Shown piece after piece: positions 36,870 through 49,585 of a DNA stretch of 64,000 nucleotides. The notes under the pieces are model-generated. The model did not search any database and was not told the origin of the DNA. It saw only the letters and a program-made list of their open reading frames with translations. This DNA is from Emiliania huxleyi CCMP1516 (lineage: Eukaryota; Haptophyta; Isochrysidales; Noelaerhabdaceae): assembly GCF_000372725.1 (NCBI RefSeq), contig NW_005194698.1, forward strand, positions 125,800 to 189,799, written 5' to 3'. Every line of letters begins with the position of its first letter. Positions within the stretch are counted from its first letter, which is position 1. Both the position numbers and the translations under genes were made by a program.

Positions 36870-39800
36870 ATGCCGCGCGTGAGCATTTGGCTGGACCGGC
36901 GCGCGGGCGGCGCTGACGCATCGGCGAGCCACGTGGCCCTCCTAGCACTCATCGCCTCGGCTGCAGGCATCTCCTCTGGAGGAGGCATCCAGCACGAAGG
37001 AATACCCTGCCCGCAGGGCTGCGCGTGGACGAAGGAATACCCTTGTCCCGGGAGCCCCAAGCATTGGAGGCAAGCTCACGCCAAGGACGACGGATCGGCC
37101 TGCTTCAATGTCTGCTGCAAGACGCCGCCGTCGCCGCCACCGCCGCCATCACCACCGTCTTGCCCACAGGGCTGCGCGTGGACGAGGGAATACCCATGCC
37201 CCGGCAGCCCCAAGCATTGGAGGCAAACTCACGCCAAGGACGACGGATCGGCCTGCTTCAGTGTTTGCTGCAAGACGCAGCCACCTTCATCCCCGCCACC
37301 TCCTCCTTCTGCACCGCTGCCCTCGTTACCACCATCCGCTCCTCCTCCTCCGGATCCTCCGGATCGTCCGCCGTCGCCGCCGCCCTTCTCGCCAGCCTCT
37401 TCGTACGAGATCGAGGTGCGAACCGGGCGCCGCTCCAACGAGATGTCCTGGGGCCTCGAGTGCAACGGCCGTCACGTGCTCTCGGGTGGGCCCTACGGCA
37501 CGTGGTACAGCCACGAGGACAGCGTGCACACGTACAGCCTCGACCTCCCTCCTCTCTCGACCTGCACCCTCTCGATGCAAGACTTGTGGGGCAACGGCTG
37601 GGATGACGCCACGTGGTCGGGCCTTGGGCAGAAGGACATCACGCTCGGGTGGGGGCACTCCGGTAGCCACTCCTTTGTGGTCCCGTTCGCTCCCCCAACG
37701 CCGCCATCGCCGCCATCGCCGCCGCCGCCACTGCCGCCACCGCCACCTCCTCCCTCGCCGCCGCTGCCACTGCCGCCACCTCAACCTCCTCCCTCGCCGC
37801 CGCCGCCGCCACCACCACCATCGCCGCCGCCGCCCTTCTCGCCAGCCTCTTCGTACGAGATCGAGGTGCGAACCGGGCGCCGCTCCAACGAGATGTCCTG
37901 GGGCCTCGAGTGCAACGGCCGTCACGTGCTCTCGGGTGGGCCCTACGGCACGTGGTACAGCCACGAGGACAGCGTGCACACGTACAGCCTCGACCTCCCT
38001 CCTCTCTCGACCTGCACCCTCTCGATGCAAGACTTGTGGGGCAACGGCTGGGATGACGCCACGTGGTCGGGCCTTGGGCAGAAGGACATCACGCTCGGGT
38101 GGGGGCACTCCGGTAGCCACTCCTTTGTGGTCCCGTTCGCTCCGCCATCGCCGCCATCGCCGCCGCCGCCACTGCCGCCACCGCCACCTCCTCCCTCGCC
38201 GCCGCCGCCACTGCCGCCACCTCGACCTCCTCCCTCGCCGCCCAAACCGCCACCACCACCATCGCCGCCGCCGCCGCCGCCCTCGCCGCCCCCTCCGTCG
38301 CCTCCGCCACCATCGCCGCCGCCGCCCTCGCCGCCACCCCCGTCCCCTCCGCCGCCCTCGCCGCCGCCCCCGTCGCCCCCGCCTCCCTCTCCACCGCCAC
38401 CCAGCCCACCTCCACCGTCCCCACCACCGCCGTCGCCGCCGCCGCCGTCCCCGCCGCCGCCCTCACCACCGCCGCCATCGCCGCCGCCACCCTCGCCACC
38501 GCCGCCCTCACCGCCGCCACCCTCGCCTCCTCCGCCTTCCCCACCACCTCCGTCGCCGCCGCCGCCCTCGCCGCCACCACCCAGCCCGCCTCCTCCGTCC
38601 CCACCGCCGCCCTTCTCGCCAGCCTCTTCGTACGAGATCGAGGTGCGAACCGGGCGCCGCTCCAACGAGATGTCCTGGGGCCTCGAGTGCAACGGCCGTC
38701 ACGTGCTCTCGGGTGGGCCCTACGGCACGTGGTACAGCCACGAGGACAGCGTGCACACGTACAGCCTCGACCTCCCTCCTCTCTCGACCTGCACCCTCTC
38801 GATGCAAGACTTGTGGGGCAACGGCTGGGATGACGCCACGTGGTCGGGCCTTGGGCAGAAGGACATCACGCTCGGGTGGGGGCACTCCGGTAGCCACTCC
38901 TTTGTGGTCCCGTTCGCTCCGCCATCGCCGCCGTCGCCGCCGCCGCCATCGCCGCCGCCATCGCCACCGTCTCCGCCATTGCCACCGCCGTCCCCGCCAC
39001 TGCCGCCGCCACAACCACCCTCGCCGCCCAAACCGCCACCAGCGATGCCGCCAAGTCTCGAGGAGAAGGTCAAGGGCCTTTTGAGCGATATGGTTCTGAG
39101 CACCGAGGTGAGCGCTCTACTACCGTGGGGTGGCGAGGACGCAACACTGCTCGAGGGCCAGATGAAGTCAGCCGAAGCGCTATTCTCCAACTTCACGCAG
39201 GCGCCCATGCTTGTCAACCTCACCTCGGCGCTAGTTCTGTACTTCTCCAAGATCGACCCATCGCAGCTCAACAGCTCATGGACGGAGGAGATGCAACGCG
39301 CGTGGCTTGGCCGGCTCTTCCTTCTCGGCAGCAGGGTGAAACACAGGAGCGAGGGCGCCTATCTCAAAGAGCTGTTGGAGAAGGCTGAGGAGTACATCAC
39401 CGTCGGAGCTGGCGACGCCTTGGCCGGGGACTATCCCAGCTCATTTCAACGGAGGAAGGCAGAGCTTTGGGATGGGTTGGATGACCTCCAGCAAAGTGCA
39501 CCCGGGGTCTTTCTCGGGTACACTGTGCCTCAGCTCTGCCGCAAAGCGGGCGACTTTGGTAAGGATGCGGCCGAAGACGTTGTCTCAAGTACTGGCGTCG
39601 GCCTCGGCGCAGTAATGGCGTACCATATTGCTGATGCTGCTATGGCCAGTGAGGAGGGTAGCGGCACGGATCACGGACGACGCCTTCGTGCCGTCACTCG
39701 TAGCCAATCGACTGCATACAGCACCGCTCAACTCAGCCAAATGCCGCCCAAAGAGCTGGCGCAGCACGTGTACGACGAGATCGGCAAGGGCGGTTATCGC

Positions 39801-41459
39801 CATAAGGTCTGCAAAGGCGAGCTTTGCGGCGCACTAAAGGCCACTGAAGTTGACCATCGTGTGGAGAAGCAGACTCTAAAACGCCAGGTGGAGAAACTTG
39901 CGGAGAGAGGGATCTACCCTACGGAGGAAGATGTGAAGGACTTGAAGTATTTCACCAATTCGCGCCCGAATCTGAAGGAGGAGCTCGCGGCCGACAACCA
40001 GGACTTCGGAAGGTGGAAGAAGAAGATATTGGCAGGTGCGGAAGAGACAGTTGAATGCGGAAGCAACCTTCTATGCGCGCGCGACAAGGCCCGTGTGTTG
40101 TTCAAGGAGCTCGAGGGTGCCGCCGATATGCTCGAATGCAAAGGCAAGGCAACGAGTGAGATTTGTCTGAAGTCGGGAAAATACGCCGAGAAGGTCTTTG
40201 CTGGTGCCTATAAAGACGCTTGGGAGATGCTGTCGGAAGTGTGTGCACGACCGAAGTCGACGTTGGAGCATTGCCTCAAGTTCAAACAGCTCAAGCCGCT
40301 TCGGCATGCGCTCCAAACGGCGGCGGAGGAGGGGCTGGGGATGGCGACTAAGAAGGGGGCAGCGACGGTGATGGGGAAGGGAGCAAAGGAAGGCGCACAA
40401 GCTGCTGCGAAGCAAGGCGCAGAAGCGGCGCGCAAGCAAGCGATGTCGGCGGCCGCGAAGCGAGCAGCCGGAGCGATCGCGAGAAAGGGAGCAGTGGCCC
40501 TCGCCACCGCGACGACAGTGGGCGAGTTGCTTGCCCCCGTCATCGCTGCTACCTTGACAGCGCAGTGCCTCATGCCTTCCGACTATTCCAACGAAGCCAG
40601 ACTCACCGGGGCCGCTGTTGGCTTGGGTGCTGGGGCGGTAGTCGGGACGGCTGCGTATAGGGCCTTGGTTGCACGACAGGCTGCCAACTTGGCGGCAAGA
40701 CAGGCTGCCGTGTCTGCTGCGACAGCCGGTCAATCGGCAGCTGCCAGGGTGCTAGCTAAGAGTGTCGCGCTCGGCGGAAAGGCAATAGTTTCGGGCGCAA
40801 GGGGAAGGAGCGCCCCTACACTAGCTGCTGGAGCTGCGGCAGGGTCAGCGATTATCATTGTCGGCGTGGTGGCAGCATCGGCCGTCACTGTGGCTGACCA
40901 CTTCTGGGTCACCGATGCTGAAAAGGAGGAGGAGCTCCTGCGAAAGGATGCGTTTGAGTGCGACTGCGCCTGGACTTCCGATTGGGTCTGCCCAAATTCT
41001 GTTCTCGTTCGGTCTCCCGGCGAGGACCCGGATAAGATTGCGAGGGACGACGGCTCCTGGTGCTTTAGCTACTGCTGTGGCGTGGTCGAGGAGTCAATGA
41101 CCGCAGCAATGAAGGTCATCAAGAACCGCGATGAGCTTGCCGTGCATGTGCATGATGCCAAAGCCGAGGTGGAGGAGGAGGCGAGAAAGAGAGAAGAAGA
41201 AGCTGCGGCTCAGCGGGCACAGGAGGCTGAGGCTGAGGCGGCCGAGCGCGCGCGACGCAAGGCGGCACAGGAGGCGGCGGCGGAGGCAGCGGCGGCAGAG
41301 GCGGCCGCAGAGCAATACTTGCGCGAACAGCTAGCAGCGCCACCACGCACGTTCGGCTCTGCAGCTGTGGCAGCAAGCGTTCTTGGGATGGGCCTCGTTG
41401 CCGGGCTAATTTTGATCGCCGCTCGGCACCGCAGGGCAAGTGCATTACCATTGGTGTAA
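36870..41459 (+). CDS. Giant pherophorin-like surface protein with three identical domains
   Basis: A single exon of 1529 residues. Two Cys modules open it (CPQGCAWTKEYPCPGSPKHW...ACFNVCC, and again). Then come three copies of a roughly 100-residue beta-rich domain (SYEIEVRTGRRSNEMSWGLE ... LWGNGWDDATWSGLGQKDIT) separated by SPPPP linkers, the longest over 110 residues. The second half is helical, with Lys/Ala-rich amphipathic repeats (KEGAQAAAKQGAEAARKQAM) and small-residue hydrophobic spans. A third, diverged Cys module lies near residue 1360 (CDCAWTSDWVCPN...WCFSYCC). A long Glu/Ala/Arg coiled coil and one transmembrane span (VLGMGLVAGLILIAA) end it. It is probably a type I cell-surface or extracellular-matrix protein, with Cys modules at both ends. 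Confidence 0.7.
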   Translation: MPRVSIWLDRRAGGADASASHVALLALIASAAGISSGGGIQHEGIPCPQGCAWTKEYPCPGSPKHWRQAHAKDDGSACFNVCCKTPPSPPPPPSPPSCPQGCAWTREYPCPGSPKHWRQTHAKDDGSACFSVCCKTQPPSSPPPPPSAPLPSLPPSAPPPPDPPDRPPSPPPFSPASSYEIEVRTGRRSNEMSWGLECNGRHVLSGGPYGTWYSHEDSVHTYSLDLPPLSTCTLSMQDLWGNGWDDATWSGLGQKDITLGWGHSGSHSFVVPFAPPTPPSPPSPPPPLPPPPPPPSPPLPLPPPQPPPSPPPPPPPPSPPPPFSPASSYEIEVRTGRRSNEMSWGLECNGRHVLSGGPYGTWYSHEDSVHTYSLDLPPLSTCTLSMQDLWGNGWDDATWSGLGQKDITLGWGHSGSHSFVVPFAPPSPPSPPPPLPPPPPPPSPPPPLPPPRPPPSPPKPPPPPSPPPPPPSPPPPSPPPPSPPPPSPPPPSPPPPSPPPPSPPPPSPPPPSPPPPSPPPPSPPPPSPPPPSPPPPSPPPPSPPPPSPPPPSPPPPSPPPPSPPPPSPPPPSPPPPSPPPPFSPASSYEIEVRTGRRSNEMSWGLECNGRHVLSGGPYGTWYSHEDSVHTYSLDLPPLSTCTLSMQDLWGNGWDDATWSGLGQKDITLGWGHSGSHSFVVPFAPPSPPSPPPPSPPPSPPSPPLPPPSPPLPPPQPPSPPKPPPAMPPSLEEKVKGLLSDMVLSTEVSALLPWGGEDATLLEGQMKSAEALFSNFTQAPMLVNLTSALVLYFSKIDPSQLNSSWTEEMQRAWLGRLFLLGSRVKHRSEGAYLKELLEKAEEYITVGAGDALAGDYPSSFQRRKAELWDGLDDLQQSAPGVFLGYTVPQLCRKAGDFGKDAAEDVVSSTGVGLGAVMAYHIADAAMASEEGSGTDHGRRLRAVTRSQSTAYSTAQLSQMPPKELAQHVYDEIGKGGYRHKVCKGELCGALKATEVDHRVEKQTLKRQVEKLAERGIYPTEEDVKDLKYFTNSRPNLKEELAADNQDFGRWKKKILAGAEETVECGSNLLCARDKARVLFKELEGAADMLECKGKATSEICLKSGKYAEKVFAGAYKDAWEMLSEVCARPKSTLEHCLKFKQLKPLRHALQTAAEEGLGMATKKGAATVMGKGAKEGAQAAAKQGAEAARKQAMSAAAKRAAGAIARKGAVALATATTVGELLAPVIAATLTAQCLMPSDYSNEARLTGAAVGLGAGAVVGTAAYRALVARQAANLAARQAAVSAATAGQSAAARVLAKSVALGGKAIVSGARGRSAPTLAAGAAAGSAIIIVGVVAASAVTVADHFWVTDAEKEEELLRKDAFECDCAWTSDWVCPNSVLVRSPGEDPDKIARDDGSWCFSYCCGVVEESMTAAMKVIKNRDELAVHVHDAKAEVEEEARKREEEAAAQRAQEAEAEAAERARRKAAQEAAAEAAAAEAAAEQYLREQLAAPPRTFGSAAVAASVLGMGLVAGLILIAARHRRASALPLV
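37381..37694 (+). repeat. 314-bp coding repeat, copy 1
   Basis: Copies at 37381-37694, 37831-38144 and 38608-38921 appear identical at the nucleotide level over the domain, including synonymous positions. The proline linkers between them differ in length and sequence. Confidence 0.85.
37831..38144 (+). repeat. 314-bp coding repeat, copy 2
   Basis: Offset from copy 1 is 450 bp. Same domain (SYEIEVRTGRRSNEMSWGLE...). Confidence 0.85.
38240..38607 (+). repeat. In-frame SPPPP repeat
   Basis: About twenty CCGCCGCCCTCGCCGCC-type 15-bp units encode (Ser-Pro4)n, a hydroxyproline-rich glycoprotein linker. The complementary strand is open and reads as Gly/Glu repeats; that ORF is an artefact. Confidence 0.9.
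38608..38921 (+). repeat. 314-bp coding repeat, copy 3
   Basis: Offset from copy 2 is 777 bp, because the preceding SPPPP linker is much longer. Confidence 0.85.
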
Positions 41460-41727
41460 CCAAGAGGAGCAGTTCGGATGTTTAGATCGGATGTGTTTGT
41501 TCAAATTGATGAGTGTCCTCTAGATAGAGCCGTATCTAGATACGTACCGAATCCTGCAGCGCTCTCGGCTCTAGCACTAGAGTGCTCACGCCACGAGCAC
41601 GCAGCACACATTCACATACAATAGACTACAGACATTGCGGCGTTCTGGCGCTTCGTTGAACGTCGAGACAAAGAATCAAAATCAAACTCGATTGGTTGTT
41701 GAAAACACTGCTCATATGGGTCGCATT
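41460..41727. other. Convergent 3' intergenic region
   Basis: Contains CTAGATAGAGCCGTATCTAG (41519-41538), an imperfect inverted repeat, between the convergent giant protein and PhyH-like genes. It could be a 3' processing hairpin; not shown. Confidence 0.3.
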
Positions 41728-44700
41728 TCAATACTGCGAGGATGCGGTTGTGTGAGGACACCATCGCGCCGAAAAGAGCGTGTCCAGCAGCAGCCGACCA
41801 GCCTCGGCGTCGCGAGCGTCGGCGAGTGCGCGGAGGGCGTCGAGGGCGGATGCCAGCGCGTACCTGTCGCCCTGTCCATCGTCTACGAGCAGCCTTCCCA
41901 ACCTTGCGACCACCCTCGCGCGCCGTTCCCCGCCCTCTGGAAGACACGCGCGCAGCGATTCCGAGCCGGCGATCACCTCGCGGGGTGGCGGGGGGGGGAG
42001 CGCGGATTGCATCTCTAGTACAAGGCGGATCTCGCGACCGATGATCACCTGCTGCAGTGCCAGCAGCGCCGACGCGTGCAGCGGCCACAGCGGCGTCCCC
42101 CCGTGCGGCAGCGACACGCCCTTGTCGTCCAGCGCCGCCAGCAGAACCTCGACGGCGCCGCACGTCTCCGGCGTGGCCGCAAACCGCTGCAGCGCCGGGC
42201 CGATCGCCTCGGCGGCGGCGGAGCGAGCCACGTCGAAGTGGTCGCCGGGAGGTGGCGCCGATGCCACCAGCCGCGACAGCGCGCCAACGGCACTGACGAC
42301 TTTTTGGGGGGCGAGAGCGGCGCCGCTGTCAGCCGCATCGGCTGCGCGCAGCGCGCCGCCAAGCGCGTGCGCGAGATAGCGGAGGACCTGCAGTGCAAAA
42401 GTGCAGCAGCCATGAGCACCCGCACTCCCCTTGTGCGCGAATTGGAGGCCGCGGAGGGCGGAAAGGATCCCTCGCCGAGATGCCCCGAGATGCCCCGAGA
42501 TGCCCCGAGATGCCCCGAGATGCCCCGAGATGACTCCAGATTGAGGCGAAAGCAGCTCCCTCCCCGCGGCTCCTCTTCCCGGCCTCCAAGGCTGGCCAGA
42601 CTACGGGCGCATCCTTCGCATCTAGGCCTTCTGCAACCTCGCCCTCGCAGCGGGTCGCGGCCGAAGGTTCGCCGGCGGCCACGCTCGAGTCACCTCGGCT
42701 GACCTCGGGCGGTCTCGCTGCGGCGTCAAGGGCGGCGGCCAGGGCGTCGGCGATGCGCGGAACCGCGGCGCCTCCGGCGGCGGCGAGACCGCGCATAGCG
42801 GCCCTTCTCGCCGCCTCGGCCTCGCGCCGCGAGCCTACAACTAAAGGCCGCTGTGCAGGGCGAAGAATGAGGCGGGCGTGGACACGCGCCTCGCGCCGCG
42901 TGCCGTTGCAAGCGATGACGCCGAGAAGTGCGTCGAGTGCGGCGCCGGCCGTCGCGGCGGCAAGGCCGGGATCGCCTGTGAGGTAAGGGCAAGGGGTACG
43001 ATGTCTCCACGCTAGTGCGATCCATCCCCGGCACCTCCATGGAGACAGAGCCGTTCGACCGTGCAAGCTCGGGTGTCTGTCCGTCATGTCCGTGTGCGAG
43101 GCGGTGAGGGAGGGGAGGCAGCGAGGAGAGAGGTCGCAGTGAGGAGGGGAGAGGCAGCAATGTGTGTGTGTGGGGGGGGGGGGGGGGGAGACGCGCCAGT
43201 ACGCCCTCGTGCCAGGCGGCCGAGGGCGTATGCGGCGCCAAGGCGGCTCGATTCGGACGGCTCCACTGGCGGACCGCCCCGGCCGCCCCGCTGAGCCGCT
43301 AGCGTCGCCGACAGCGAGTATTCGCTGTCTGGGCCGGCGCCTTCAGGGTCGGTCGAGAGAAAACTCAGAAAATGGATCAGCGAAGGTTGCGGGAAGGTTG
43401 CGGGCGGCTGACGGCGGGTCGCCGCCTGGGGCTCGGGGGCGGCGGGCGCAGACGGGCTCTGCAGCACGCAAACACCGCCCGGGACACGGTGTGGTGAGGC
43501 CATGCGCAAGGGGTGACCAAAGCGCGTGGGGCGGCGGCGGGGCGGAGGCCAGGGGCTAGCCACGGCTGTGTGTGTGTGCGTGTGTGTGCGTGTGTGTGTG
43601 TGCGTGTGTGTGCGTGTGTGGTGCATCTCTTGTGCACGCCCTCGTCGCCTCGCAACGCGGTGCAAGGCGCCGTCGCTCCCTGCTGTCTATTCGGCGCCAG
43701 CAAGCGCTGCTCCAGCTGCGAGAGTCGAGCCTAGTTGACAATTCAAGGAGTGCGTATTCATCAGCAGGCGCTGGTCCAGCTGCGAGAGTCGGCCGCAACC
43801 GTCTCCGCCGCCGCCTGAGAAGAGGAGGCTCCCCGCCCTCCCTTCCCGCCCCGGAGGTACTGGAGCACGTGGTCCCAGAGGAGGGACAGGTCCCCTTCTT
43901 CCGCCGCGCCAAAGGGGACCTCCTCCGGCCGCAGCACCGCACGCCAGCCGTCGCGCGCGCTGCCTTGCGGTCGCCGGAGAAGCATGCGCCGCCCGGACGA
44001 GTTTGACCCGAGGCGGCGGCCCTTGACCCGCGGCGGCCGCCGCGAAAGGCTCGCGGAGGGAGGGGCGGAGGAGGAGGGAGGGACGGCGGAGGAGGGGGAG
44101 AGCGGCTCCAAGACGCGGACGAACTGGAACTTGAACATTGGGCGCCAGGGCGGGGCAGGCGCGGCTGCGTCCGCGTCGGTGGCGGCGGCGGTCGATGTGT
44201 CGGCAGCGAAGGCTTCCGGGCCGGCGACGGCGGAGCCGCGGTGCAGCAAGTCGTAGTGGATGATCGCGACGGTGCCCGCTTCGACGGTCAGCGGCAGGCC
44301 GCGCCTGATTGATTGATTGGGGGCCGATCCTTCAGAGCGCACGAAGCCTGCCGCTGGTCAGATATGGCCGAGAGGTAGCCGAGAGGTAGCCGAGAGGTAG
44401 CAGAGAGGTAGCAGAGAGGTAGCTGACATACAGCCGAGATGTAGCCGAGATATAGCCCGCACCGCCGGTCGGCGGACCGAGTCGCGGCCGGGAAGAGCTC
44501 CAGCGTGTCCTCCTACCGAGGAACGAGCTCCGTTCCTCCACCGGCGAGCGGCGAGGGGTAGCTCCGGCGCGTCCTCCTCGAGGCAGCGGCGGCGCGAGGC
44601 CGCGTCGGCGGCGTAGCTAAAGCCTACGCCTTCTTTGCGGCAGAGGGGAGGCGGCGGGCGGTGAGCCGTATCTTCATCTGAAGCGAACTCGACCACGGAT

Positions 44701-45843
44701 TGCTTCAGTGTGCGCAATCTCATTCTCCAGCTCCAGAAGGCGAGGTGGGGGGCGAGGTGGGGGCGTGGTTGGCGCGTGGTGAGAGGGCGGCGCTCTCTCG
44801 CCTTCGAAGCGGCCAGCCCCGAGCCGGTCCTCGCCGCAGTGCGCGTGCTCCGCGTCGACCGAGCCGTACTGCGAGAAGGGCATGATGTGGGTCGGCCCCA
44901 TGTCGGGCGTGACTCGGCGCGGGTAGTAGAGCGCCATCGCCATGGTGGGCAGGTGGTCTCGCATCTTGCGCGTGCCTGAGTATGACTCAGATTCCTCTAA
45001 ATCAATCGTTTATGATCTCGCTCTTGCGCGTGCCTGAGTTAATGACTCTGAATCCTCTGAATCAATAGTTTATGATCTCGCTGTTGCGCGTGTGCCTGAC
45101 TCTGCAATCCCAATCAGAGTCTAGGCACCAGCACCGCTCGGGGGGACACGGAGCATCGCGGGGTGTGAGTACAGCGGAAGAGCATGCAGAGTGGTGTTGG
45201 AATCAATGGCGTCTGCATTCCGCATCTAGGAGTGCGCGCGCGCCCCAGTACGAGTCCTTGTGCCAGACCTGGTCCGCCCCGCCCGAGTGGTGCAGGTGGC
45301 GGTGCGCGTGCATCGTGTAGCCGCGCCCGAGGATGGACGCCAGAGCGCCGCGCACCTGCGCAAGAGGGAGCTCTGGACCCCCGTCTCTTCCGCAGGCCCC
45401 TTTTAATGGCAGTGGCACGCAGGCCGATGCTACCTGGAGCATATGCAGAATCTGATCACGCATCTAGCGCCGCGCACCGTCGGGCCGTGTACTACTCGCG
45501 TCGCGTTGGGCAGGAGCGGAGCCAGGTTGTTGGAGCTCGAGACAGGGTCCTGCTGTGCTTCTGCCGTCGCCGCGACGACGGCGTGGAACTCGGCGTCAAA
45601 TTCAGGCGGAGAGAGGAGTATGTAGCCGCGAGCGATGAATTGCCGAAGCTGCCGGTCTGAGAGGCGGAGCTGGCCGTCTGCACCAGCCGCCAACCTCTCG
45701 CCGGACAGCACTGGGCTGGACTCATGCGGATTCGCCGGCGACGGCACAATTCGTTGATCGTTGGCGGACTGCTGGATTAGGTACACGAGCAGAGCTAGGA
45801 GGAGTGACAGCAGCACCTGCCGCGTCCAAGACGCGTCGGCCAT
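41728..45843 (-). CDS. Membrane-anchored PhyH-like dioxygenase with HEAT-like C-terminus
   Basis: Start at 45843. Exon 1 (to 45478) has a membrane anchor (LLSLLLALLVYLIQQ) and a helix (LRLSDRQLRQFIARGYILLS). Exon 2 (45355-45244) carries VWHKDSYWG, the H-x-D iron ligands. Exon 3 (from 44975) continues MAMALYYPRRVTPDMGPTHI and MPFSQY. The distal ligand region VAIIHYDLLHRGSAV is near 44270, followed by FKFQFVRVLEPL. These are the elements of a phytanoyl-CoA dioxygenase fold (2-oxoglutarate, Fe(II)). Downstream exons have Ala/Leu-rich alpha-repeats like HEAT repeats (SRLGAAYALGRLARG, AAMRGLAAAGGAAVPRIADA, LASALDALRALADARDAEAG), ending at 41728. Whether both parts belong to one transcript is inferred from continuity of strand and lack of a clear break. 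The hydroxylation substrate is unknown. Confidence 0.6.
42478..42532 (-). repeat. GAGATGCCCC tandem repeat in an intron
   Basis: Five 10-bp units on the plus strand (CGAGATGCCC) within the HEAT-like part. The unit resembles the CCGAGAT-type fillers in other introns. Confidence 0.7.
43567..43620. repeat. TGTGTGCG dinucleotide-rich microsatellite
   Basis: TGTGTGTGTGCGTGTGTGTG-type sequence of about 54 bp, in an intron of the PhyH-like gene. Confidence 0.85.
44366..44455 (-). repeat. GCCGAGAGGTA tandem repeat in an intron
   Basis: About seven 11-bp units (AGCCGAGAGGT and AGCAGAGAGGT, later AGCCGAGATGT) in the PhyH-like gene. Non-coding filler. Confidence 0.75.
44976..45110 (-). repeat. Tandem exon-start copies in a PhyH-like intron
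   Basis: The sense-strand phrase CTCAGGCACGCGCAAGA, with AGCGAGATCATAAAC, appears three times (near 45105, 45040 and 44980), separated by TGATTCAGAGGATTCAGAGT-like filler. Each copy holds CAG|GC. The last copy is the true exon start (ACGCGCAAGATGCGAGACCA). Confidence 0.75.
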
Positions 45844-46504
45844 GGACGGTCAAACTCTGCCAGCCACTGGGACGGGCGAGCGGCGCGGCGGCCGAGCGGG
45901 GCAGACACGCGAGAAAAGAATTTACGCATACCACAGGCACACCACCGCGCACCGCGCTGCGAGCCTGTCGTGTCCCTTGTCAGGAGCAGGAGAGCCCCAC
46001 CTGTCCCCCTGATCGTCCTTCCAAAATCCTGCTCGTGCAGGTGGGGACCTTGTCCTCGTCCCATCCCTCGTTTGGCGTGTCTGTTTTCTTTCTTTCTTTC
46101 TTTTAGGTACACCACACGAGAAAAGAAACTCCGCGTCTAGCGACCAAGGCTAAAAAGAATTTTACAAAATAAGATCGAGCGGTGACGAGTGAACTGCGGG
46201 CAGTGGGGAAGGCAGCCTCGACTGCCATACAGACATGGGTGCGAACAACGTATGCGTCGATTCTTTGTTTTTTTTTGAGAGCGCCTTCGTTGTTAATACG
46301 CCCATGGTCCCTGGTAGCAGTCACTCGCACACACACGCCGCACTGCACGTCTGCACCGCGCGCCCGCCCACCGCCCCGCGCCCAGGCGCACGCTCTGGGG
46401 CATCTCCGTGCCGTGTGGTCTTCCGGTTCGTAGTAATAATATAGTACCATGGTTACTGTACCATGGGGTGGACGCTTAGGCTGCGGGCGCCAACAGTACA
46501 GAGC
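45844..46504. other. Intergenic, no gene seen
   Basis: Contains TTTCTTTCTTTCTTTCTTTT at 46085-46104 and a palindrome GTACCATGGTTACTGTACCATG near 46443-46465. No coding feature. Confidence 0.4.
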
Positions 46505-48539
<2,035 letters not shown>

Positions 48540-48542
48540 GAC

Positions 48543-48674
48543 TCAGTCCTTTTTCGTCGCCAGCTTGAGTTGGAGCTGGTACAGCTTGCGGAGGACGACG
48601 GTGGTGAGGAGAGTTAGGATGAAGATCGAGGTGAGCGGAGACGCCCTCAGCTGCTCGATCTCCGCCTCGAGCAT
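48543..48674 (-). CDS. 43-residue single-span membrane ORF, or 3' exon
   Basis: The frame MLEAEIEQLRASPLTSIFIL, continuing TLLTTVVLRKLYQLQLKLAT and KKD, ends at 48543. That is 3 nt before the ATG of the PhzF-like gene on the same strand. One hydrophobic span is flanked by acidic (N) and basic (C) ends. An AG acceptor (CGCCGCCAG) directly precedes it, so it may be the last exon of a longer gene upstream. The closeness to the next start would be very tight for separate nuclear genes. Confidence 0.4.
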   Translation of the reverse strand: MLEAEIEQLRASPLTSIFILTLLTTVVLRKLYQLQLKLATKKD

Positions 48675-48753
48675 CCACTGGCGGCGCGGTGGGCTCTCGC
48701 AAGGTGTCGCACGCACTCGAGGTCTCTTGGAGCTAGGGTTCCTCGGCCGGGTC

Positions 48754-48788
<35 letters not shown>

Positions 48789-49458
48789 CTGCTCCTAGGG
48801 GGCCCTGTGCGATCCGACGGGTAGGGGGGCTGTGCCTGGGCGGTGTCCGGTGTGGAGTCTCTCTCTGATCCCGCCTGTGATGTTGGGTGTGAGGTCGTGG
48901 AAGCTTTGATCCCAAGGGGGGGAGCTGATCCCACTCGTAACCAACTCTCAGGGGCAGTAGGTGGGCGAGCTTCAGGCGCGCCCATCTCGATCGACAAGGC
49001 GTCGCTACGCGCGGTCTTCCGCGGGGGGAGCTTCGTCGACGGGTGCGGGAGCGCGGCGCAGTCAGTGCCGTGGCGATGCCTCCGGCTGTTTGCGGCGGGC
49101 GGCTTGCTGCTCGCTGCATGGCGAAAAACTCGTCTCGCCACACGCCAAGGGCTTATGCTCTGGCGAGACGTGAGGCGCATGCGCCCAGGAGGGGGCATGC
49201 GTAACGACACTGCTAGAGATGCCTTTCGGGGCCCAGAGACAAAACTTCTGTGATGCCATGCGTGACCTAGTAGTGTCCCCAGCTATGGGCGTGTCCACGT
49301 TGGAGCCAGGTGTGGTGTGGGCGCGAGAATAGCTCCGCCGTTCATGGAGGCAACCGATGCGAGTCGACTGGTGTGTGTCGTCGTGGTTTCGTATCAAGAA
49401 TACTCACTCACTCACGGGAGGGTCCCCCGGCTGGGCAGCGAGGGAGGGTGTACAGGAT

Positions 49459-49585
49459 GTAGAGTGTAGAGCGCTATAGAGCTGTAGAGATGTAGAGCGC
49501 TCTGGAGCGCTGTAGAGCAATGTAGAGCTGTAGAGCTCTACATCCGGCGCGTGACGAGGCGGGTGCGTTGTTTGTAGAGCGATGG
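49459..49585. repeat. TGTAGAGCGCTCTGGAGCGC repeats, partly palindromic
   Basis: GTAGAGC words occur about ten times at 5-13-bp spacing, several inside AGAGCGCTCT- or GAGCTCT-type palindromes. Confidence 0.7.

Noticed and set aside
37326..38692. Antisense Gly/Glu- and Trp/Arg-rich ORFs opposite the SPPPP protein
   Set aside because: They are mirror images of proline-codon repeats and of the identical domains on the plus strand.
43513..44006. Plus-strand ORFs around the TGTGTGCG repeat
   Set aside because: Microsatellite-driven frames opposite exons of the PhyH/HEAT-like gene.
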